Shown here one piece after another: positions 21,885 to 32,842 of a stretch of 64,000 nt of DNA; within the stretch, counting starts at the first letter, position 1, and the number at the start of each line of letters is the position of its first letter. The position numbers and the translations under genes were made by a program. The DNA comes from Cryptomeria japonica (lineage: Eukaryota > Streptophyta > Pinopsida > Cupressales > Cupressaceae): assembly GCF_030272615.1 (NCBI RefSeq), contig NC_081414.1, forward strand, positions 916,431,648 through 916,495,647, given 5' to 3'. Under the pieces are notes generated by a model. The model saw only the letters and a list, made by a program, of their open reading frames with translations. It had not been told where the DNA came from and did not search any database.

Positions 21885-23213
21885 GTGGGGACTCCTGAAA
21901 CTCCTCACCTCATACATCTGGCATCTCTTCTAACTCCAGAGAAACAACCTAAATTTGTAGAGTTCTTTCAAAAGCATCAGATCAACTTTGCATGGTCATA
22001 TGCGAAAATGCCTAGGCTTTATCTTGATTTAGTCATGCATCAACTCACCGTAGTGGAAGGAGCCAAGCCTGTCAAGCAGAAGCTTCATAAGATGCATCCT
22101 TAGATTGCAATATTAGTCAAAGTAGAACTCAAGAAACTCCTGGATGTTGGTTTCATAAGACCAATTGATTATGCAGATTGGATATCCAACATTGTGCCTG
22201 TTGGCAAACCAAATGGGGGCATCCATATTTGTACTGACTTTAGAGATCTGAATAAGGCATGTCCTAAGGATGACTTTCCCCTACCAAATATCGACATCAC
22301 AGTAGACCTGACAGCAAGACATGCCATGCTTTCACTCATGGATGGCTTTTCAGGATACAATCAGATACAGATCGCACCAGAGGATCAACATAAGACAACC
22401 TTCACATGCCCATGGGGCACATATTGCTGGAATGTAATGCCTTTTGGTCTCAAAAATGCAGGAGCGACCTATCAATGAGCAATGACCACAATATTCCATG
22501 ACATAATGCATACTATGATGGAAGATTATGTTGATGAATTACTAGCAAAATCACTCACCAGAGAAGGTCATCTCGACATATTAGATAAAATCTTTGATAG
22601 ACTGGAACAATACCATGTTCGAGTCAACCCAAAGAAATGTGTCTTTGGAGTAAGCTCCGGGAAGCTTCTAGGATACATTGTCTTAAGCAAAGGTATTGAG
22701 GTTGATCCAGCAAAGGTCAAAGCAATCATGGACATGCCACCCCCAAAGAACATTAGTCAGCTAAGGACATTACAAGGATGGCTACAATCCATCCTTAGGT
22801 TCATTGCACAACTGGCAGATAAGTGTCACCCCTTTACACATCTATTACACAAAAACATCCGCTTTCAATGGGATGCAAGATGCCAACAAGCATTCCAGAT
22901 GCTTAAAGATTATCTCATGAATACGCCATTGTTGATCCCACCAGATCCAAGTAGACCTCTGTTACTTTATATATCAGCAACAAGTACAGCATTGGGTGTA
23001 CTATTGGCACAACACAATGCAGAAGGGAAAGAGTGTGCTGTTTACTACATCTCTCATACACTGGTGGGCTATGAACTCAATTATACCTCTATTGAGTGAG
23101 CTTTCCTAGCAGTAATCCTGGCAGCCACTAAACTGAGGCACTATCTGTTAACACACAAGGTACAACTAATTGTAAAGATTGATCCACTCCAATACTTACT
23201 CAACAAAGCATCA
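21885..23213 (+). pseudogene. RT: Reverse transcriptase and Ty3-type RNase H of element A
   Basis: RT motifs in order: VGFIRPIDYADWISNIVPV (22147 on), FRDLNKACPKDDFPLPNID (22240), LMDGFSGYNQIQIAPED (22337), WGTYCWNVMPFGLKNAGATYQ (22414), then EDYVDELLAKS (22521). The catalytic box is YVDE instead of YVDD, so the second Asp is lost. RNase H follows (PLLLYISATSTALGVLLAQ, about 22960; CAVYYISHTL). In-frame stops lie at 22101, 22476 and 23097; the last two are TGA where Arg (CGA) would be expected. RT copies the element RNA into DNA in the particle. This copy cannot be active. Confidence 0.92.
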
Positions 23214-23795
23214 TTGACAGGTCGCTTGACCAAATGGGTGATGATTCTAAGTGAATTTGACATCGAGTATGTGGACCGTAAAGCTATCAAAGGACAAGTT
23301 ATTGTAGATCAGTTGGCCCTTGCACCCCTCATAGGTGATCATCCTCTCATTTCCAATTTTCCAGATGAAGAGATATTCATGATCACTACAACACAACCAT
23401 GGAAACTATACTTTGATGGTTCGTATACTAGGCATGGCTCGGGGGCAGGCATTCTGTTTATCACACCTCAAGTTGACAACATCCCGAAGTCTTACAGGCT
23501 CACATTTCCATGCACAAATAACATAGTAGAGTATGAGGCCTTGATCACAGGACTCAAGCTAGCTGTACAATGGAAATTACAAGAACTACAAGTATATGGC
23601 GACTCCCAATTGGTCATTCAACAAGCAACAGATGAATATCAGACCAAGGATGATAAACTCATGCCATACAAGCAAATGGTGGACAAATTAAAGGCATCAT
23701 TTACTACTATCACCTTTGAGCAGATACCAAGAGATCAAAATCGAGCTGCTGACGCTATGGCTACCATTGCATCTCTCCTAGATCTTCCATAGATT
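23214..23795 (+). pseudogene. Second (archaeal-like) RNase H of element A
   Basis: WKLYFDGSYTRHGSGAGILF starts at about 23400, and is followed by FPCTNNIVEYEALITGLKLA (E of the active site) and VYGDSQLVIQQ (D) near 23590-23630, then IPRDQNRAADAMA near 23735. This D-E-D arrangement after the first RNase H is the dual RNase H of the plant Tat lineage. The catalytic residues appear to be present. The region ends with a TAG at 23790. Confidence 0.88.
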
Positions 23796-25151
23796 TCAAC
23801 ATGCTACGAGTTCTTGGTAGAATAGCTTTGGATCCCCGCTTATGATATCCCCAAATCCGAGATGATATGTCACCTTGTTGGTTCCGAATCCCCATGGTAT
23901 GGTGAATTCTACACCTATCTCCATGATCACACCCTTCCTCCTAACCAGTCGAATAACCAACGTAAAACCTTCATTCGCCAAACTGCTCGATATATCTTTA
24001 TTGCTGAAACCTTATACCAACACAGTCTTGATGGTACTCTCCTTTGATGTCTGGAGCAGGATGAGATAACAAAGGCCTTGGAAGAAGTACCTGAAGGAAT
24101 TTATGGAACTCATGCAAGCAGTCCGTCACTAGCCAAGAAACTCATGTGAAATGGATACTATTGGCCATGCATGGAAAAATACTCCTACTACTTTGTCAGG
24201 AAGTGCAAGAAATGCCAGGTTCATGGAGACCTGATACATGCATTGGCACAAGAACTGCAACCAATCACAACACCATGGCCTTTTTTTCAATGGGGTCTTG
24301 ACCTTGTGGGTAAAATCCATCCATCTTCATCCAATGGTCACAAATTTATTATTACTGCCACCGAATACTTCACAAAGTGGATCGAAGCTATTCCACTTAC
24401 CCAAGTTACCGGCAAGCAGATCGCCTCATTCATCCTCAATTACATCATTTGCCGGTATGGTGTACCCATGTCTATCATCATAGATAACAGTCTTCCTTTC
24501 AAAAATCAGGATGTCTGTGAACTTTGTGAGAAGTTTCACATCCAACACCACTTTTCCACTCCCTATTACCCACAAGGCAATGGTCAAGCCGAAGCGTCAA
24601 ACAAGAACATATTAAGAATCCTCAAGAAGATGGCCAATGATGCCGGCCGTAATTGGCATGCTCAATTGAATCCAACACTATGGGCATATTGAACTAGCAT
24701 TCGAACCCCTATAGGCGCAACTCCCTACTCATTGGTCTATGGTACAGAAGCTATTTTACCTATTGAGGTCAAGATACCATCACTATGGGTTTCCTTGCAC
24801 AATCTCATCGATGATGAAGCATATAAAGTATCCCATCTCGAAGACTTAGAGCTACTTGATGAGAAGCGACAAGCTGCATACAATCACCTCAAGGCCTATC
24901 AGCAACGCATGAGCAGAAGCTATAATCATCGAGTTAGACCTTGTACATTCAAGGTAGGTGATCTTGATCTTTGAGAAAATCCTTGTAACCAGCCCAACTA
25001 AGAACATCAAGGAAAGTTTGAATCAAATTGGCTGGGTCCATATGTTGTCACTGTTGTATTTGGGTCTGGGGTATATCAGTTGGCTACAGCAGAAGGAGAA
25101 CCGCTAGCAGATCCAATCAATAACATGCACCTTAAATGGTTTTATACCTAA
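23796..25151 (+). pseudogene. INT: Integrase of element A
   Basis: The zinc-binding part is around 24090-24230 (GIYGTHA, then KCKKCQVHGDLIH). The core carries WGLDLVGKI (first D, about 24294), SIIIDNSLPFKN (second D, about 24480) and GNGQAEASNK (E, about 24580). The C-terminal part ends DPINNMHLKWFYT before TAA at 25149. Stops at 24045, 24147, 24690 and 24972; the first three are TGA where related integrases have Arg. Integrase inserts the cDNA with a 5-bp duplication, matching the GAATA flanks. Confidence 0.9.
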
Positions 25152-27762
25152 AAGCTGTACAGAGCATCAGGCTCCCATATATACTGGCAAAAATACCAAA
25201 AACATCCAGAAAAATGTCCTGAAGAAAATACAAAAACATCAAAAAGAGTAAAGAAAAATCATGCATCCAAATGGTGAACAACCACTCTGGTGGCACCTTT
25301 GGTAAGTGCAATGGTGAAAACCTGGAAAACAGGCACCACTCATAAAAGCTATGGCTCCATTGTCTTTCAGACTTGTTGTGATCACATTCACTACATCCAC
25401 ATCCATCCGTCCATACCATGGCTTATTATTAATCTGCAATCGAGATAATACTTCATGCGTCTTGCATCCCACTTTTTCATAGTCATGTCTAAACTAGGGG
25501 CAATGCCCTTAACCTATTGATGGAAGTGGATTCTACATTGTTTTGTGATTCATTAAATTCTTCAAAACTATCTCACAAAAATCCAAAAACATTCAAAACA
25601 ATCATCACAAAATCCAAAAACATGATAAAACATCGAAAATCAAACACAAAAAAAAAAACAAAAAACATGGCAACACCTTGTGCATCCTCATCCACACAGA
25701 TACCAAACAAACATTACCAAATACTCGCATGATGATCACTTCTCAAAATTGACCAAACAATCAACATCAACACTCAAAACTGTCTTCAACAAGGATGCAT
25801 CCTTCCTTACCAAAACAAAGACAAAATGACATTTTCTTTGACAAGAAAATTATGTGTTAAGCTATCAAATACTTGGTTGATTTGTGAGTAATTCATTCAT
25901 TTATATGTATCAGGTTCTTACAACATTGTTTGTGTATCTTTGGCGCATTATTCCAATGAAGTTCTGGGGCATGTACTAATGGTGTCTACGTGGGAAGTTC
26001 ACTAAGCTATGTGATCTTATGCAAAAATGCAGTCATAGATCACTATGGCTTGCTGACTACAGTGTATACCTAGACCATATGAGCATGAACCATTACCAAG
26101 GATCCATATTCTTTATTCTTTATGTACATACTATTTGCTTACAAGATCAATAATCCTTCTTTGGTTCCTCCTCATCCAATTTGGATAAAGGTTTTTGTCT
26201 CTTATTAAGGTGTGAACTTGTCTCAGGATATGATCAGCCCAAGATCAAGGAGGACGATCCAAGTCATGCATGAACAGAGATGATCCTTGTCTGTTCTGCA
26301 AGCAATACTCTGGTCGACTTGACCCATTATATCAAGTTGTTTGTATTAATTTGCTATATCAAAATCCATGTAAGAACTACTCTGGTCACCTTGAATCATT
26401 ATGTCAAGATGCTTGTATTTTCTTACAATATTTTAAAGCTCAATGATGAAAATAGAGCACTATGGATCGTCATTTCATCTCATTTGTTTATATATTGCAT
26501 TCCGTTGCATATCACCCATCCATTCACTCATTCATATATATGATTTGTATGCAAATGTGAACAAGGTTAATATGAACAGTTATGTAAGAATTGAGCTGGT
26601 TTTGGATACAATCGTGATCGAGTACTCTGATACATCATCAATACATCATGGAAAGTCTAAAAAACCTTGTATTCATCATGGTCATATCATCATTACATTT
26701 AGTTGCATTTTGCATCAAGTACATTCATGTCATTTTTAATTAAAATTGCATATAGTTCATTTAATTTATTGACATTAGTCTTCTTATATCATTTGCATCA
26801 TTGCATAATCATGATGATTAGATTCATTCATATGATCAAATTGTCCCTGATTGTATTAACTATTTACTATGCATTCATTTAGTGTCAGTTATCAATTATC
26901 ATTTGATCATCATTAATCATCCTTTATCATGTATCATTGCATACATTCATTTATCTATTTTATTAGTTGAAAGGTGCATTCATTCATCATTATTAAGTGT
27001 CTTATTATGCTCATTTTAGGATTCATTTACATTGCATTCATTATCCTTTTAATTGCATTAAGGTACAATTATTAAACCATAAAGTTGCATCATCATCACA
27101 TTATCGTTTTTACTTAATCATATTTAGGCATTTAAAATCATAAAACCATTTGTCTCCAAACAGTGGTTCATACCATTTCTATATCCATTATACATATGCA
27201 TTCGTTTAGACATCATCATATAAACATTTGTACTTTACATTTTGTTTATCCGTATTACATTCATCTAAAAACATCTAGATGCATATCCATACATAAACCA
27301 TTCATTCTTTGCATTAACATCATTGCATATCATTATCTAACCATTCATTCAAAATATTGCATGCATCATTTTGAATATATCAAAAAGGAAACACCAAAAT
27401 CCTGTTCATAAATCATCATGAACATAGATCATCATCATGGCATTACATCAAACAAAACATGCACACATGTATAAACCTGCATTCATATGTCAGTATCCAA
27501 CATCATAAATCATCATAAAACCATGCATATAGGAATCATCTCATAAATGCATACATATACACGTATCCATCTAAGCAATAAACTCATAAAAACACCATCC
27601 TGCATAGCATCCATACATCACAATATGCATATAATCAAAATATGGGATCTCCTCATATGTATCATCTCATGTATCAGAGTACAATGAAGTCTACAAAATC
27701 GGCTACCAAGAGTCATCCAAGACACAGTCCAAAAATAAAATACATATATGCAAAATGCTCTC
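25152..27762. other. Spacer of element A between pol and the antisense PMD gene
   Basis: AT-rich, with cattcatt and catcat words, A-rich stretches near 25190-25700 and no supported coding region. The 3' ends of the two convergent transcripts should fall here. Confidence 0.6.
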
Positions 27763-30507
27763 TCAGATACCACTTTGACCAGATGCTGCACCACCATAGC
27801 CACCTACTCCCCCACTCGTCCCCGCACCACCTGATCTATCTCTTTGAGGAGGCCCCATCAATCCCCCACTAGCTCCTGCACCCCTTGACCTATCTCTCCG
27901 TAGAGGACCCATCACACCCCCACTGCTCTGCATCCTCTGGGATCACTCTGATCTGGCTTGTTGCATCTACGAATAGCTCAGTGCTTGTTGACTGGATGGT
28001 ACCACCTGCTCATATAGGCCCCGCTAATAATCAACCTCTCCACCTGCTCTCTATACCTCCCTCACCAATGCCTCCATAGATGGCCCCTATCCCTATTCTC
28101 CCTCCAAAACCCTCACTCTCTCCTGCAATTGGATCACCCTATCCATGGCCCGATCTCTCTCCTACAACAATACAGTTAGCTCTTACTCTCATGCAAATAG
28201 CTGCACATCTCTAACTGCAACCTCCACCTCCAAATCCTTCGCCCGTGTCTCAGATGCCTCAAGTCGAGACTGCAAATGTGCTATCAGTTGCTCTCGCATA
28301 TCTCCACCTGATCCCTCTCCTGTCTCCATAGCTGCCTCACCGGTATATCCCTCTCCAGTGGCTCTCCCCCTCTATCCATTAGTATCTCCCTCTCCATACC
28401 TCTCCCACCCAATTTAACTCCTCCCTGCATCAACGGTCTCTGCGATATCCGCAGTGGCAATCCGCCTCTCCCTCTCCGTTGGATCCGACTGCCCGACCCA
28501 CCAACTCCTCCACCTCCACCACCTCCACCACCTTCCCCATCCCCCCCTCCTCCTCCATCCCCTCCTCCTCCACCCCCACCATCTCCTCTCCCTCCTCCAC
28601 CTGCTATCAGTCCTCGACCTCCCTTCCTCCATCTCCGTCCCCTATCATCCTCAAAATCGGGCATTGGCTCGACCGGATCTGATATCCGAAGAATCGGATG
28701 AGCCGCCATGTACTACATATACTCATGTGATACCCTTGCATCCACCACCCTCGATTGTATATCCCAAGATCTCGCTTGCAGCATCCAAAACTCTGTCAGT
28801 GCCTGATCATACGGAAGTACTGGCCCCCATGTATATCTCTCTCGGACCACTCTAGCATACTCCCCTAATCCCCTAGGTAGTCCCTGCTGCCGTCCAAACT
28901 GCCTCATCACTCTACATGGCACATGTCTCTCTACATGATACGAGGTCCTCCCAATGAGGAATCGGGTCATAAATACATATGGCAGTGCCTCCGCATCATC
29001 ATCCTAGGGCTCGTACTCCAGATAGGGTCTCCATATCACTGCATCAAGATCATCTAATGTCTGCCGCCACCACTCTAACTTCCCTAGGTGGGGCTAACTC
29101 ATCATACCACTGTATATAAACATATACGGCTGATCCACTGCTCATAATCTAAGACTCACTGGTCGAGTCACTGGTAGGTGCTCCCATGCTCAAATATGTA
29201 GTAGCGTCACTCCCACTGCTAATGAGCCCCTCCCACGGTATACCACCTCATGCAGCTCTTGATATAGGTGCGCCAACACACACGGTCCCCAGGCAAATCA
29301 GGTCCCCTCTGTAATCATCATCTCGATCACCTACCCCTAACCAACAGCCAGACCATGTGATCACCTATCCGGCACAGTAGTCCTCCCATAATGCCTGACA
29401 AAACTGTTGGTAAAGGCTCGTATAATGCAACGATATCCTTCCAGGCAATGGAGCCATCATCAATGAACACATCCTCATCCAAAAATCTCTGTACTACTAT
29501 AGTCCCCCATGATCTATTGTATGTGACCAACTCCCTCCGAATTGAAATACGCAAGATGCGCCACACATCCTCCAGGATCACTGTCATCTCCCCCTGCGTA
29601 AGGTGAAATGTGCATGTCTCACTGTGCCAGCGCTCTGCTAAAGCAGTAATCAATCCATGATTCATCTGATTCACGGGCATATGCATCACATCATATAAAC
29701 CAGTCGCAGTAATGCAATTGATCTTGGCCTCTGTCAGCCTATCCCGCAACCCCTGTGTCGCTGGATGTCTCTTGCATAACTGTAACACTTGTAGATCCTC
29801 CTGCACATGGGCATCAATCAATCATCATTAGTTGTTTTGTTTTCAAACTTTCTTAAGTTTAAACCTAAGACTATCAATAGATACTTTGATCAAGTATCTT
29901 CAGGTCTCAACAGGTAAGCAATCATGGCACACCTAGACTTCAACAGACATTTATCCTAATGACCTAAAGTCTCATTAGGCTGCTATGGTTCAAAACAACT
30001 CCCACTTCGCCTCCCTATCCATCCATCTTTGGCATCGGGAGATTTTCACACAAATTGGGGCATCTATTATCTTGCAAACAAAAGTGATACTTCTCTACAA
30101 TAGCGCTAAACCCCTAACAAAAATGCTTAATCAGCTATGCAAAAGTGCTAAAACTACAAATGCACTACAACAGCTATCCAATAGCGTTGATTAACGACAA
30201 AAGCGCTTAATTGACCCCTCAATAGCGCTCATCAAACAACAACGCCTAAACAAGCCTACAAAAGCACTAAACTGTTCAAAAGCGCTCAAACATCACCTCA
30301 ATAGCACCATTGCGGCACAATAGCGCTAGTTAATTGGACAATAGCGCCAAAACATAGTTTCAGCACTATTGTCCCGACTCAACAAAAAACGTACCAAAAA
30401 TGCATGAAATCCAAAATTTTAAATTTGCGTATTGCTGGTCTGTAATCGTCTGGCCGTTAGAACCGATGGACTCGCTCGAAACGGTGCTCTGCAATCGATA
30501 CCGACAT
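27763..30507 (-). pseudogene. Antisense PMD gene of element A
   Basis: Exon 1 starts at ATG 30507 (MSVSIAEHRFERVHRF, then a stop) and spans about 25 codons; its expected GT donor near 30432 reads AT. Intron 1 ends at CAG 29801, phase 0, and exon 2 starts at 29800. The PMD shows ALAERWHSETCTFHLTQGEM and VILEDVWRILRISIRRE (about 29650-29550), GVTLLHIWAWEH near 29200, and FLIGRTSYHVERHVP near 28960. A poly-Gly region (28630-28500), a coiled coil (about 28300-28150) and a tail with two copies of MGPPQRDRS-like sequence end at TGA 27763. Multiple stops. The MGPP tail is shared with B and C. Confidence 0.82.
30097..30372 (-). repeat. Intron array of the TAGCGCTATTG motif in the element A PMD gene
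   Basis: About 14 copies of CAATAGCGCTA and variants (plus-strand view) at roughly 15-25 bp spacing, with exact copies at 30098-30108 and 30318-30328. On the PMD sense strand this reads TAGCGCTATTG, the same word as the gag leader array. It lies wholly within predicted intron 1. Confidence 0.9.
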
Positions 30508-30603
30508 CCTGACTGCTGCTTGCTCCTCCAAAAGGTCACTGTTAGAGCTATAGTTTCACACTGGTCGCGGTAACAAATGATCCTCTTTCCCCCCTTTCTC
30601 TCC

Positions 30604-30610
30604 ATTTAAA
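30604..30610 (-). promoter_or_regulatory. TATA-like box of the element A PMD gene
   Basis: The minus strand reads TTTAAATGG, 97 nt before the PMD ATG. Weaker than the boxes in B and D, but in the same position. Confidence 0.45.
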
Positions 30611-30812
30611 CCCTTCGCTGTCACCGTAAATTTTCCCTCGCTCACCGCCGTGGTCCCTGTGCACTTCCCGAGCTCCCCATTTCTCCATTTTCTCTCCGAT
30701 TTCTTCTATTTTTCATCAGTATTGCTAACTTCTTCTCTTCTACCACCCTGCCAATTTTCATTTTTTTTCGAGAGATCGCTCGATTTTTCGAAAAAATTTC
30801 AGCCCATTTCTC

Positions 30813-30823
30813 GAGGGGGCATA
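30813..30823 (+). promoter_or_regulatory. Conserved GAGGGGGCATA block, element A
   Basis: Lies 99 bp before the 3' LTR, with a second GGGGCATA about 25 bp later, exactly as in D. See the counterparts in B and C. Confidence 0.5.
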
Positions 30824-30907
30824 CCACCTATTAAATTTGCATTTATGGGGCATATTCTTCGCACCTATTTTTCTTTCTTTGAAACGACGCGATAAACCGC
30901 ACCGTCT

Positions 30908-30921
30908 CAAAGAGGGGCAAA
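30908..30921 (+). other. Polypurine tract of element A
   Basis: CAAAGAGGGGCAAA immediately before the 3' LTR. The same tract, AAAGAGGGGCAAA, precedes the 3' LTR of element B. Confidence 0.9.
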
Positions 30922-32327
30922 TGTAGTCACATAAATCTGTCTAGTTTAATTAAATGAATATTTGCTATTTATTTGATTAAAAATCCACTAGCCAGTAGTT
31001 AATTAAATCAATATTTAATTAATTCATCTTCAAATATTCTCCTATTAATTAGATAAATTATTCAATTTATTTTAATTAATTCATTCAACCAAATTCAAAT
31101 CAATTAAATGAATAAATCATATTTATTTCATTTAATCCCCCTTTTCCTCTTTTAAATAAATTAAATCAATCATTTATTTAAATCATAAATCCCCCCCATT
31201 TGCATTTTCCTACAAATACAACTTGCACACATTTATTGAAATAAATGAATTTTATTTTAATTAAAATCCTATTTTTCCCTCACCAACCAAACTCACTTGC
31301 AAATCTAATCCCCTTCTAGATTCTTCTAAACCCTTCCTAATTAGCCTAATCCATCCTCTAATTATTGTCACATTCCTAAGCAACTTGGAGTCACTTCTCA
31401 AAGACTTCAAAGTCTTTGAAAAACATTTAATGCTTGGTGTGTTCAACAATTTAACCTCCAAAGTCTTCCAAACCACTAATGGCTCTTACATGACCATTAA
31501 TGGCTCTTACATAACCATTTATGGTTATTTCAACTTGCACTCATATGTCTCCTCAAGCATTTATTGCTTTGACCATGTTTATCCCTTTTGCCTTTGCACA
31601 AGAGTTTATCCATTGGATAAAAGCTTTATTCTTTGAATAAAGAATTTATTCACTCAACCCAACCTTGAACTTAACTCCCAAGGTCATGTCAAGCATTTAA
31701 TGCTTATTCCCTCTCCTCTCAACCTATCTCACATTGACACTTGTCATCCTGGGATTGGGTTGAAAACCCTCACATGGATCTCAAGCCATTCAATCTTGAC
31801 CCTTGTTGAGATTACTCAATCTCAACCATCCATTGCTCCATTTTTCCTATAAATAAAGCCCATTTCTTCATAATCCAGATCCTGAAAACTTGCATGCATT
31901 TAAGTTATAGACATTTTGAGAGAGCATTTTAGCATAATCAACTAATATCTTGTCATTTTGGTTAAAATAAATCATTTTAGTATCAATAGCATAGTATTAG
32001 CTTTTTATTCACATTTAGAGCAAATACTTCAATCTCAAACCTCCATAAGCATCCATAGTGCAAAAAGCTGCTGAGAGCTACACTATTTTGGAACTTCGAG
32101 AGGAGAGGAACAAAGGAGAAGAAGCCAAGAGCATGTTAGGAGGCATTTGGAGATGCCTCATCATATTTACCTTCCTAGTTAGATATTCTGTCACGCTTTT
32201 GGTATCTCTTTTGATATTCGTGTGTAGGAAAGTATTTTGTTTATGATTTCTGACACTAACAATTTGGCTTTTCTTCTTGTTTGTGTTTTGTTATCATTGA
32301 CTAACCTTCCCTTTTTGCAGAGCATCA
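30922..32327 (+). repeat. 3' LTR of element A
   Basis: 1406 bp, TG...CA, matching 13752-15156 along its whole length with scattered substitutions. Followed by GAATA. Confidence 0.95.
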
Positions 32328-32332
32328 GAATA
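32328..32332. repeat. Right target-site duplication of element A (GAATA)
   Basis: Matches 13747-13751. The B LTR sequence resumes after it. Confidence 0.95.
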
Positions 32333-32465
32333 ATTAGTAAGATTATGAGGAAATATGAAATTAGAAGAATATGATTAATTAAATTAATTAAATAATTAAA
32401 GAATTATTTAACTAATTAGAGGAATAATTAGTACATGATCAATGAGACATTTTTAGGTGTCTACA
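32333..32465 (-). repeat. 3' LTR of element B, proximal part
   Basis: Continues the LTR interrupted at 13751 and matches the end of the other LTR up to 57648. In minus orientation it begins TGTAGACACCTAAAAATGTC. Confidence 0.93.
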
Positions 32466-32480
32466 TTTGCCCCTCTTTGA
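32466..32480 (-). other. Polypurine tract of element B
   Basis: The minus strand reads TCAAAGAGGGGCAAA next to the LTR edge, identical in its core to element A. Confidence 0.88.
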
Positions 32481-32560
32481 GACAAAGTCGGAACGACATT
32501 GTTTCAAAGAAAACAAAAAATTCTGCCCTAGTATGCCTCGGTATTGCTGTATAGTGTAAA

Positions 32561-32571
32561 TATGCCCCCTC
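32561..32571 (-). promoter_or_regulatory. Conserved GAGGGGGCATA block, element B
   Basis: The minus strand reads CCGAGGGGGCATATT about 100 bp inside the 3' LTR, as in A and D. A second GAGGCATA lies about 35 bp nearer the LTR. Confidence 0.5.
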
Positions 32572-32741
32572 GGAAAAGATGCTCGAAAAATTCCAAAATT
32601 GAGACCATGTTTTCGATATCAGTTTAATGAGCAAGCGTGTAAAATTCCGTGCGATTCCGAGATCGTATGAGTAGGCTACAAGGTGTTTGAAGCTGGCGGG
32701 GACCACGGGCGTCAAGGTGTCAAAAAACCCTAATTTTGTGC

Positions 32742-32749
32742 TATAAATA
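32742..32749 (+). promoter_or_regulatory. TATA box of the element B PMD gene
   Basis: TATAAATA in GTGCTATAAATAGAG, 94 nt upstream of the ATG at 32843. The strongest PMD core promoter of the four elements. Confidence 0.7.
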
Positions 32750-32842
32750 GAGATATTTAGGTTTTCATTTGCTCATTTGTAATTTGGGAATTCCTTGGTT
32801 TTCTCTGCAATTTGTGTGCTTTTTTCTGAGTATTTGATCGTC

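Larger units (their letters stand above)
13752..32327 (+). mobile_element. Element A: complete 18.6-kb Tat-like Ty3/gypsy LTR retrotransposon
   Basis: Two LTRs of about 1405 bp start TGTAGTCACATAA and end GCATCA, with GAATA duplications, a primer-binding site and a polypurine tract. Gag-pol is on the plus strand in essentially one frame, and a PMD gene lies on the minus strand before the 3' LTR. The second RNase H, the great length and the leader ORF fit the plant Tat/Ogre-type lineage. The two LTRs differ at scattered sites (roughly 2% by eye), so it is neither new nor very old. Confidence 0.95.

Noticed and set aside
28454-28855. Open frames rich in Pro/Ser/His on the plus strand
   Set aside because: They are the complement of the poly-Gly region of the A PMD gene on the minus strand.
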